A DNA stretch of 64,000 nt from Nocardioides sp. HDW12B. Lineage in GTDB: Bacteria; Actinomycetota; Actinomycetes; Propionibacteriales; Nocardioidaceae. Below, piece after piece: positions 52,705-58,817 of this stretch. The position numbers and the translations under genes were made by a program. The stretch's first letter is position 1, and the number at the start of each line of letters is the position of its first letter. Where the stretch lies: assembly GCF_011299595.1 (NCBI RefSeq), contig NZ_CP049867.1:558001-622000 (forward strand), given 5' to 3'. The notes below the pieces were generated by a model, which was not told the DNA's origin, did no database searches, and worked only from the letters and a program-made list of their open reading frames with translations.

Positions 52705-52868
52705 GCACATGGGCACGGCCGCACATCGGTACGACCGCGCGGAACGCGGCAGATCCGGGCGAGCGTAGCCGCCCTCAACGCGGCAGATCCGGGCGAGCGT
52801 AGCCGCCCTCAACGCGGCAGATCCGGGCGAGCGTAGCCGCCCTCAACGCGGCAGATCCGGGTGCGTTC
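52705..52868 (-). repeat. Array repeat 3 with 34-bp tandem expansion
   Basis: A 34-bp unit, on the plus strand ACGCGGCAGATCCGGGCGAG then CGTAGCCGCCCTCA, occurs three times exactly (52744-52777, 52778-52811, 52812-52845), followed by a partial fourth copy (52846-52863). The left part (52723-52743) is the other half of the element, with CCGCGCGG and an altered CATCGGTACG. GCGGCAGAACCCGG at the end of gene C pairs with CCGGATCTGCCGC of the first repeat copy across the stop codon. Confidence 0.9.
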
Positions 52869-52870
52869 GC

Positions 52871-53116
52871 TCAACCGGGTTCTGCCGCTCGGACGACACC
52901 TGTCTCGTCGAGGAACAGCCTCAGTCGCTTTGGCCTCATGTCTGCAGTGATCGCTTCAACATCGGGATCGACCAGTTCAGGAGAGAAGCCCGCTTCAACG
53001 GCCCGGTCGAACGCAACGTCACCGGGCAACCCGATTAACTCGTCGCCGAGTACTGAACCGGCACGCAACGTCTCGGACAGCCGACGAGCACTTTCGTCCA
53101 TGCGCGTCCCATTCAC
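52871..53116 (-). CDS. Hypothetical protein (cassette gene C)
   Basis: The 81-aa acidic protein (ESARRLSETLRAGSVLGDEL, then DVAFDRAVEAGFSPELVDPD and PKRLRLFLDETGVVRAAEPG) is small and helix-rich; I recognise no family. GTG 53116 follows GGGATGG; ATG 53101 is an alternative. Leu in GDELIGL is encoded by TTA. The stop directly abuts array repeat 3, with which its last codons form a hairpin. Confidence 0.6.
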   Translation of the reverse strand: MNGTRMDESARRLSETLRAGSVLGDELIGLPGDVAFDRAVEAGFSPELVDPDVEAITADMRPKRLRLFLDETGVVRAAEPG

Positions 53117-53141
53117 TCATTCGACCATCCCATCACTCCTG

Positions 53142-53190
53142 AGCGCGCCCATCAGCACCACCGCGCGGAACGCGGCAGATCCGGACGCTC
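53142..53190 (-). repeat. Array repeat 4
   Basis: Minus strand: AGCGTCCGGATCTGCCGCG, TTCCGCGCGGTGGTGCTGAT, GGGCGCGCT. The arms AGCGTCC and GGGCGCGCT are only roughly complementary; the internal CCGCG-CGGAA-CGCGG hairpin is intact. It starts at the stop codon of gene D. Confidence 0.75.
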
Positions 53191-53633
53191 TAGTCGAGCT
53201 TCGTTTGAGTGTCGTTAACCGAGTCCGGTGCGTCCTCGTCGTGCTCCATCCCGTAGATGTCCAGGTCGAGGTGGATCGGGAAGGTTCCCAGGCGCGCTAA
53301 CAGGTCGGCGTCGAGGTCGACACCGCCCATGCCATCCACGTCGACGAAGCAGAACCAATCCATCGTGAAGCCGTCACCGGAGAGGTCCCGCAAGACTTCG
53401 CGGCGGTTCTCAACCTGCTCGAGCAGTGCCGAGAGGTGCTCCGTAAGTGGCCCACGTCCAAGGTGCTCTGTAGAAAGGCCCCACACTGCGCCCTTGCGCA
53501 CGTGACCGCTACGCCCGATGTCACCGGCCTCGTGGGAGAAGGTCGGCGTGATGCCAAGACGTTCGGTTATCTCGGACGAGCTCGTGCCGGGTCTCCAAAT
53601 CCGCAGGGTCGCGAAACACGTTGCTTGTGCCAT
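53190..53633 (-). CDS. DUF4279-like protein (cassette gene D)
   Basis: The 147-aa protein resembles DUF4279 (TCFATLRIWRPGTSSSEITE with LGITPT, RKGAVWGLSTEHLGRGPLTE, then IHLDLDIYGM near the end), a family found in bacterial immunity-type and other small loci. Function is unknown. ATG 53633 has no Shine-Dalgarno. One in-frame TTA (plus-strand 53298-53300) and an ATA codon stand out against neighbouring GC-rich codon use. It ends at repeat 4. Confidence 0.7.
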   Translation of the reverse strand: MAQATCFATLRIWRPGTSSSEITERLGITPTFSHEAGDIGRSGHVRKGAVWGLSTEHLGRGPLTEHLSALLEQVENRREVLRDLSGDGFTMDWFCFVDVDGMGGVDLDADLLARLGTFPIHLDLDIYGMEHDEDAPDSVNDTQTKLD

Positions 53634-53665
53634 AGACGGAAAGTCTGCCCGAGAGGAACACCCAC

Positions 53666-53713
53666 CCGTCCGCTTATCGGCACGACCGTGCGGATCGCGG
53701 CATGAGCGGACGG
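53666..53713 (-). repeat. Array repeat 5 (long perfect arms)
   Basis: Plus strand: CCGTCCGCTTAT (53666-53677) and ATGAGCGGACGG (53702-53713) are complementary over 12 bp with one T-G wobble, enclosing GCAC-GACC-GTGC. This copy has the longest outer stem of the family. It lies between the stop of gene E and the start of gene D. Confidence 0.85.
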
Positions 53714-53718
53714 TTTGC

Positions 53719-54096
53719 CTAGCCGCTGCTCGCCAGGAAGATCACCTCGTCGGGCTCAGACTTGTCGTTCCCCAGGACAGTCACGCGCACTGAACCAGCC
53801 TCAACGCCCAGCGACGCGTGCTCACGGTTGTAGACATCCCTGACGGACAGGTGCCCCTCCGACTCAATACGGAAGTCGCCGAGCGTCACGAGCCCTGACC
53901 CATCCATCACCTGCGTGAGCGAGGCCGATGTTGGGCCGTCATCGACGCTCAGGACTCCGACCGCGATGCAATCCGAACTCGACACACATACTTCGCCTGC
54001 AAAAGTCTGGGGCGGGGTGAACTCCTCACGCCCCACCAGCAGGAGTACCGAGTTGGGCGGCTCGATGAGGGGGCTCACCGGTTCATCTTCGCGCAT
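53719..54096 (-). CDS. Hypothetical protein (cassette gene E)
   Basis: The 125-aa protein is mostly beta (SPLIEPPNSVLLLVGREEFT, then SGLVTLGDFRIESEGHLSVR and SVRVTVLGNDKSEPDEVIFL). No family recognised. The ATG at 54096 follows array repeat 6 by few bases; a GTG nine codons in is an alternative start. It is read in the array direction and is divergent from gene F. Confidence 0.6.
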   Translation of the reverse strand: MREDEPVSPLIEPPNSVLLLVGREEFTPPQTFAGEVCVSSSDCIAVGVLSVDDGPTSASLTQVMDGSGLVTLGDFRIESEGHLSVRDVYNREHASLGVEAGSVRVTVLGNDKSEPDEVIFLASSG

Positions 54097-54103
54097 TGCG
54101 GCC

Positions 54104-54153
54104 CCGTCCGCTCATCGGCATGACCGCGCGGAACGCAGCAGACGAGTGCGTTG
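54104..54153 (-). repeat. Array repeat 6
   Basis: Minus strand: CCAACGCACTCGTCTGCTGC, GTTCCGCGCGGTCATGCCGA, TGAGCGGACGG. AACGCA and TGCGTT form a perfect inverted pair, and CCGCG-CGGAA-CGCAG a near-perfect inner hairpin. It keeps the array orientation although gene F beside it is reversed. Confidence 0.85.
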
Positions 54154-54182
54154 GGGGCCGGCGAGGCTGCCAGCATGTGGTC

Positions 54183-54548
54183 ATGCATCCACCCACGGGA
54201 ACAGCGGTGACCATCAGCGGCGGCTACGACTTCGAGCCCCAGTGGCTGGGCGGCAAGCAAGAAGTTGAAGGGCACGTCGAGAAGTGGATTCCCGGCCAGA
54301 ACACTCAGACAGCTTGTGTCGTTCGTCTTGACGAGTTTCTTACGGCCACCGGCGATGTGCGCGGCAAGCGCGAACAACGGACCGGGGTGTTCGTGGTACT
54401 CGAACTCCGGTACGTCGGGCAGGAGTGGGAGCACTCAGGAACTGCCCACGTCGAGTTGTGCGATGCCGAACCGGACGACAGGCCGTGGTCGGAACGCGAG
54501 GTCGGTGCGTGGGTGGAGTCGCATGCGACTTACGCATTCGCCGGTTGA
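54183..54548 (+). CDS. Hypothetical protein (cassette gene F, reversed)
   Basis: The 121-aa protein (VTISGGYDFEPQWLGGKQEV, LDEFLTATGDVRGKREQRTG, VFVVLELRYVGQEWEHSGTA, ending HATYAFAG) appears beta-rich and I recognise no family. ATG 54183 is chosen because upstream in-frame sequence lies in the repeat. It is the only gene of the eight read on the plus strand, while the repeats on both sides keep the common orientation. Confidence 0.6.
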   Translation: MHPPTGTAVTISGGYDFEPQWLGGKQEVEGHVEKWIPGQNTQTACVVRLDEFLTATGDVRGKREQRTGVFVVLELRYVGQEWEHSGTAHVELCDAEPDDRPWSEREVGAWVESHATYAFAG

Positions 54549-54550
54549 GG

Positions 54551-54600
54551 TAACGCACTCACTCGGCGTAGCCGCCCTCAACGTGGCAGATGAGTGGGTC
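54551..54600 (-). repeat. Array repeat 7
   Basis: Minus strand: GACCCACTCATCTGCCACG, TTGAGGGCGGCTACGCCGAG, TGAGTGCGTTA. CACTCA and TGAGTG form the outer arms; they replace the CCGCTCAT/ATGAGCGG arms of other copies with a new complementary pair. The 118 bp from here to the gene G stop contain no gene I can support. Confidence 0.75.
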
Positions 54601-54718
54601 CTATGCGACTTATCGCTAACGAAGTTCGTTGCAGTGGACGAGTCGCACGGGCGCGGTCTGGTGATTCGGCGTCGACCGCTCACATGGCTGCCCGGACACC
54701 GCCAGAGCGTCGTCTGAC

Positions 54719-55534
54719 TTATCGACCCGGCACTTCAGTTGGACGCCAGTTCCGCCTGGGCGGAATCCAGTCGAGCGCATCAGCTGCGGCGACGTCCGGC
54801 AGCACCACGACCGACTCGTCGTAGAGGTGCCATTCGTTGTGGGAGTAGGACTCGGCTGCAATCAGTAGTGAAGTCGACGCGTCGCCGTGAAGTAGCACCT
54901 CGGTGACCAAGCCCGGCGCGGAGCCGCCTTCAACCAAAGTGTCGAGCACGACCTCGACTTTCTTGATCCCGCCCACGACCAACGGGACATCCCGGCGCGA
55001 GCGGAGAGACCCATGGTCGGTCCCAGGCAACTGCAGGTCGACGTTCGAAACGAAGCTCAGCCCAAACACGGCATCGTCCTGGTAGATGCTGATCAAGAAG
55101 TCGCGATCGGAACCCCTTGCCCGGAGCCACGCGAAGGGCGTGCGGCCATCGGCTGGCATCGCCCACGCGAGTGCAACGTCGTCATCGCCAGACTCAAGTG
55201 CCCACTCCTCACCCTCCCAAGCGAGCACGTCTAACGAGGCCAGCAGCAGCGCTGCCGAGATGTTCTTCATGATCCATCCGTCGCCATCCGCCAAGTCAGC
55301 CGCTGCCAACAGATCAGCGACAGCTTCTCGGGTCATCGCCTCAAGTGCGTCCGGCGGTGGCAGGGCCCCTTCTCCGCGCGCCGCTGAGAACACCGGAAAG
55401 GCGCCACCGTCCTCGCGGAACACCGCCCAGACGTCTTCCTGCCGCAAAGTTGTAAACTCCCAACCAATCCCGTCGCGGGTGAGGACGTCGCTCGCCACCG
55501 TCACGAGCCACCGAGAGCGCCAATCAGAAGTCAC
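54719..55534 (-). CDS. Hypothetical protein (cassette gene G)
   Basis: The 271-aa protein is the largest cassette product (SDWRSRWLVTVASDVLTRDG, DLLAAADLADGDGWIMKNIS, GSDRDFLISIYQDDAVFGLS, ending WIPPRRNWRPTEVPGR). It has no signal peptide or membrane segment, and no family is recognised. GTG 55534 directly abuts repeat 8 and has no Shine-Dalgarno; TACGCT in the repeat is seven bases upstream, so a leaderless start is possible. Frames starting MRAATLARV read through the repeat. One Leu (in ASLDVL) is TTA. Confidence 0.65.
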   Translation of the reverse strand: MTSDWRSRWLVTVASDVLTRDGIGWEFTTLRQEDVWAVFREDGGAFPVFSAARGEGALPPPDALEAMTREAVADLLAAADLADGDGWIMKNISAALLLASLDVLAWEGEEWALESGDDDVALAWAMPADGRTPFAWLRARGSDRDFLISIYQDDAVFGLSFVSNVDLQLPGTDHGSLRSRRDVPLVVGGIKKVEVVLDTLVEGGSAPGLVTEVLLHGDASTSLLIAAESYSHNEWHLYDESVVVLPDVAAADALDWIPPRRNWRPTEVPGR

Positions 55535-55576
55535 CCGGGCGAGCGTAGCCGCCCTCAACGCGGCATGAGCGGTCGC
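55535..55576 (-). repeat. Array repeat 8
   Basis: Minus strand: GCGACCGCTCATGCCGCG, TTGAGGGCGGCTACGCTCGC, CCGG. It fills the whole 42-bp gap between the stop of gene H and the GTG of gene G. CCTCAAC near the end of gene H and GTTGAGG of the repeat form a perfect 7-bp inverted pair, with AGCGG/CCGCT inside. Confidence 0.85.
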
Positions 55577-55813
55577 TCAATCTTGCTGAGCCCGCTGGTT
55601 GAGGATGCTTACGAAGTACCTCGTGGACTGGCCCTGGCGCTCGGCCACCGCGTTGAGCCTCGCCGCCTCCTGGTCGGCGTCCCCGGCGTCAGAGAACGCC
55701 TTCATCAGCGCCACCCGCTGGTCAGGAGTCGTGCCTTCGTAGTCGTTGTACCGGACGACAACTGCTAACTCCCACGGGGGCGGCGGCCAGGGCTCGGGGA
55801 GGTTCGGACTCAC
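55577..55813 (-). CDS. Hypothetical protein (cassette gene H)
   Basis: The 78-aa protein starts SPNLPEPWPPPPWELAVVVR and continues YNDYEGTTPDQRVALMKAFS, DAGDADQEAARLNAVAERQG, ending STRYFVSILNQRAQQD. No family recognised. GTG 55813 is chosen over an in-frame ATG (55840) that lies closer to the repeat. There is no Shine-Dalgarno. The Leu of WELAVVV is TTA. It is the first cassette after the HNH gene. Confidence 0.6.
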   Translation of the reverse strand: MSPNLPEPWPPPPWELAVVVRYNDYEGTTPDQRVALMKAFSDAGDADQEAARLNAVAERQGQSTRYFVSILNQRAQQD

Positions 55814-55837
55814 AGGCCGAAGTCTGCCAGTCGGTCT

Positions 55838-55889
55838 CAACGCGTCGTCCGCTCATCGGCATGAGCGGACCCGTCGTGACGCGGGGTTG
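55838..55889 (-). repeat. Array repeat 9 (perfect hairpin)
   Basis: GTCCGCTCAT (55847-55856) and ATGAGCGGAC (55861-55870) are perfectly complementary around a CGGC loop. Outside them CAACGCGTC (55838-55846) pairs with GACGCGGGGTTG (55878-55889) except for an extra GGG, giving an extrahelical bulge. This copy marks the start of the array, 48 bp after the HNH gene. Confidence 0.85.
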
Positions 55890-55936
55890 CGTGGGTGATC
55901 GCACGCCTCGACGGTGCGAGCGTGCGCCGCGCAGTG

Positions 55937-57490
55937 TCAGGGCAGGTCGAGAGCGGTGGTGCCGGAGGGAGTGACGAGGTAGCGGCGCCCGAGAGGGCTG
56001 GTCCAGGTGAGGTGGCCGGTGACCGGGTCGCGCTCGACGGTCCAGTCGCCGTTGGTCTTGAGCCGGTGGTGGAAGCGGCACAGCCGCGACAAGTTCGACG
56101 TCCGGGTCTGATCGGGTGGACCGCCCTCGTCGGGTGGTCGCCAGGGTTCGAGGTGGTCGAGGTCGTGCCGCCCGGCGTTGCCGCACCACGGGAAGGTGCA
56201 CGTGGCGTCGCGCTCGACTACCTGTCGGCGCAGCCGGGGCGGGATCTCGTAGGAGTCGACCGCGATCTCGGCGGTCTGGTCGACGACGGGAATGACCGTG
56301 AGCCGTGCGCCGGGTGTGAGCCCGGCCAGCCAGCGCTCGAGCGTCGCGGTCGTCCGGGCTCCGAGCCGGAGCCCGGCCCGGTCGACGCGGATCAGGTCCG
56401 CGACGTCGTCGGCGATCTCGGCGTCTCCGGACGGCGCCGTGCGCGCGGCGTCCGAGCCGGACTCGGCGCCGCCACTCGTGACCAGGGTCCGCAAGGCGTC
56501 GAGGTGCAGGTGGAGGTGGAGGGTCGGCACCAGTCGCGTGGGCCGAACCGGCCGCCGCTGGATACCAGCTACCTCGTCCCGCTGCTGTGCCAGCTGCTCC
56601 GCGGCGCGGTCGAGGTCGAGGGAGTACTGCGGGTCGGCCAGCACACCGAGGGCCCGGGCGCGCCGGACCTCGCGCCGGTCACCGTCACCGAGCGCGCCCA
56701 GCGTCGTCGCCACGGCGTCTAGGGCGTGGTCCAGGGCGTGGGCGTCGGGAGTGTCCAGCAGAGCCGCGAGGTCGGTGGTGCCGTCCAACCGGTCCTCGAA
56801 CCACACCCCTCGCTTCTCCGCCGCCGCAGCGTCCCGCTCCGCCGCCAGCTCGGGCTCCAGCCGGAGGGTCGCCGCGTCGACGGCCCGGTCGATGCGTCCG
56901 ACGGAGAGCCGACCCGCGAACGGCGCCAGCGAGGCGTCCACCGCGTCGGCGGTCGCCGCCTCCAGCGGGATGGTGCGCTCGGCGATCCGGCGCGCCTTCC
57001 ACGCGGGGAGCGCGCCGCCCATGACCTGGGCCCAGCAGCGGGGGAGGCGGTCGCGGAGCTCGACGGCCTGTCCGACGTACGCCCGACCGGCGGCCTCGCC
57101 GAGGCCGAGCGCGGTCGCGAGCTCGGAGACCGCGTACTCCTCGACCATGAACGCGCCCTCGCCCGCCGAGCGCAGCACGCCCTCGACGCCCTGCGCGGCC
57201 GCCGACGCCTTCACGAAGCCGTCGCGTCCGACCAGGGAGTCGCTGACGTCCTGGTGCGCGGCGCCGATGAGTCCCTGAGCGATGTCGGCGCGGCCGACGC
57301 GGTGGAGGTCGGCCCAGTGCGCGACGCCGCGCAGCTCGCGCGCCGCGGCCAGGTCCTGCGCCCGACGCTGTCCCACGACCCAGCCCAGCGCGTCGGCCGC
57401 GTCCAGCCCGAGGACCTCGGCGTCCTCGCTCGACCCCGCCACCGGTGCCGGCGGCGCCACCCGTCGGCGCTGGAGAGGGGTCGTCGTCAT
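55937..57490 (-). CDS. DUF222 domain HNH endonuclease
   Basis: The 517-aa protein has an N-terminal DUF222 region (about 30-360; GVAHWADLHRVGRADIAQGL, VGQAVELRDRLPRCWAQVMG) and a C-terminal HNH motif: RDATCTFPWCGNAGRHDLDH, LEPWRPPDEGGP and NLSRLCRFHHRLKTNGDW, with His/Asn/His and the zinc-type Cys residues. These '13E12 repeat' proteins are abundant and repeated in Nocardioides-type genomes; their role is unclear, with some suggestion of mobility. The gene borders the cassette array and diverges from alr. Whether it has anything to do with the array is unknown. Confidence 0.9.
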   Translation of the reverse strand: MTTTPLQRRRVAPPAPVAGSSEDAEVLGLDAADALGWVVGQRRAQDLAAARELRGVAHWADLHRVGRADIAQGLIGAAHQDVSDSLVGRDGFVKASAAAQGVEGVLRSAGEGAFMVEEYAVSELATALGLGEAAGRAYVGQAVELRDRLPRCWAQVMGGALPAWKARRIAERTIPLEAATADAVDASLAPFAGRLSVGRIDRAVDAATLRLEPELAAERDAAAAEKRGVWFEDRLDGTTDLAALLDTPDAHALDHALDAVATTLGALGDGDRREVRRARALGVLADPQYSLDLDRAAEQLAQQRDEVAGIQRRPVRPTRLVPTLHLHLHLDALRTLVTSGGAESGSDAARTAPSGDAEIADDVADLIRVDRAGLRLGARTTATLERWLAGLTPGARLTVIPVVDQTAEIAVDSYEIPPRLRRQVVERDATCTFPWCGNAGRHDLDHLEPWRPPDEGGPPDQTRTSNLSRLCRFHHRLKTNGDWTVERDPVTGHLTWTSPLGRRYLVTPSGTTALDLP

Positions 57491-57647
57491 GCATCAAAAC
57501 TAGGGGCACCCTCCGACACAATGGGCGTCTGATCAGGCCCTCTCCACAGGATCAGCAGAACCCATTTCTCGGCGACCTGACGACGCACACCGTCCGCCGC
57601 GCGTCGTGCTCCACCACCCGACGTGGCGCATCTGAAAAGATGCTGCG

Positions 57648-58817
57648 GTGAGCGAGCCGGAGAGTCCTGCGTCCGGACCCGTCCGGGCCGAGCTCGTCGT
57701 GGACCTCGACGCCCTGCGCCGCAACGTGCGCACGCTTGCCGACACGTGCGCGCCGGCCGCGCTCATGGTGGTGGTGAAGGCCGACGGCTACGGCCACGGC
57801 ATGGTGCCCGTCGCCCGTGCTGCGCGCGAGGCGGGGGCCGACTGGCTCGGGGTCGCCACCCTCGACGAGGCGCTGGCGCTGCGCGCGGCCGGCGACACCG
57901 GACCCGTGCTCTGCTGGCTCGGGGTGCCTGGGGAGGACTACGCCGCCGCGATGGAGGCGGACGTCGACGTCACCGCCTACTCGACCGCCGAGCTCGACGA
58001 GATCGTCGGCGCCGCCCGTGCGCGAGGCGGCCGGGCGCGGCTGCAGCTCAAGGTGGACACGGGACTCTCGCGGGGCGGCGCCACCGCCGCCGACTGGCCC
58101 GACCTCGTGGCCGCCACCCGCGACGCCGTCGAGGCCGACGAGGTCGAGCTGACCGGCGTGTGGTCCCACTTCGCCTGCGCGGACGACCCCGACCACCCCG
58201 CGAACGAGGCCCAGGAGCAGGCGTACGCCGCCGCGCTGCGGGTCGTCGACGAGGCGGGCCTCGACCCGGGGCTGCGCCACCTCTGCAACTCCGCCGGCGC
58301 CCTGACCCGGCCCCAGGCACGCTACGACCTCGTCCGGTGCGGGCTGGCGTCGTACGGGCTCTCGCCGGTGCCCGAGCACCGCACCAGCGAGGAGCTGGGG
58401 CTCGTGCCGGTCATGACCGCGCGCGCCCAGGTCGCGCTCACCAAGCAGGTCCACGCCGGCGCGGGGCTGTCCTACGGCCACACCTACGTCACCGAGCGCG
58501 AGACCACCGTCGCCCTGGTCCCGGTCGGGTACGGCGACGGCGTCCCGGTCCACGGCTCGTCGGTCGCCCCGGTGCAGGTCGGCGGCGTACGACGTACCGT
58601 CTCCGGCCGGGTCTGCATGGACCAGCTCCTCGTCGACGTGGGCGACCAGCCGGTGGCCGCCGGGGACGAGGTCGTCCTCTTCGGCGCCGGCGCCGACGGG
58701 GGACCGACCGCCCAGGAGTGGGCGGAGGCCTGCGGCACGATCTCCTACGAGATCGTGACGCGGATCGGCGGACGCTTCCGACGACGCCACGAGCACCTGA
58801 CCCAGGAGGACGCATGA
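57648..58817 (+). CDS. alr: Alanine racemase
   Basis: The 389-aa PLP enzyme makes D-alanine for peptidoglycan. PLP-binding Lys44 is in VVVKADGYGHGMV. The catalytic Tyr is in the LSYGHTYVTERET region (about 270), and RVCMDQLLVDVGD is the other signature. GTG 57648; CATCT-GAA-AAGATG, a short hairpin, overlaps the region just before it. The stop overlaps the ATG of the hydrolase gene. It heads the alr-hydrolase-tsaE-tsaB-rimI-tsaD operon. Confidence 0.97.
   Translation: MSEPESPASGPVRAELVVDLDALRRNVRTLADTCAPAALMVVVKADGYGHGMVPVARAAREAGADWLGVATLDEALALRAAGDTGPVLCWLGVPGEDYAAAMEADVDVTAYSTAELDEIVGAARARGGRARLQLKVDTGLSRGGATAADWPDLVAATRDAVEADEVELTGVWSHFACADDPDHPANEAQEQAYAAALRVVDEAGLDPGLRHLCNSAGALTRPQARYDLVRCGLASYGLSPVPEHRTSEELGLVPVMTARAQVALTKQVHAGAGLSYGHTYVTERETTVALVPVGYGDGVPVHGSSVAPVQVGGVRRTVSGRVCMDQLLVDVGDQPVAAGDEVVLFGAGADGGPTAQEWAEACGTISYEIVTRIGGRFRRRHEHLTQEDA

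Noticed and set aside
52278-52778. ORF starts reading MRAATLAR before genes B and G
   Set aside because: Both begin inside the array repeat, whose sequence happens to be open in that frame; the true starts are further downstream.
52744-52863. Possible CRISPR array (regular 34-bp repeats)
   Set aside because: The units are directly adjacent with no spacers between them and no cas genes are in the window.
54603-54718. Small plus-strand ORF after cassette gene F
   Set aside because: It continues into the antisense of gene G, has no ribosome binding site and no protein-like features.
51650-55900. Canonical integron attC sites
   Set aside because: Searching by eye for RYYYAAC and GTTRRRY cores gave only near matches (CCTCAAC, GTTGAGG), and no integrase is visible, so I call the repeats attC-like only.
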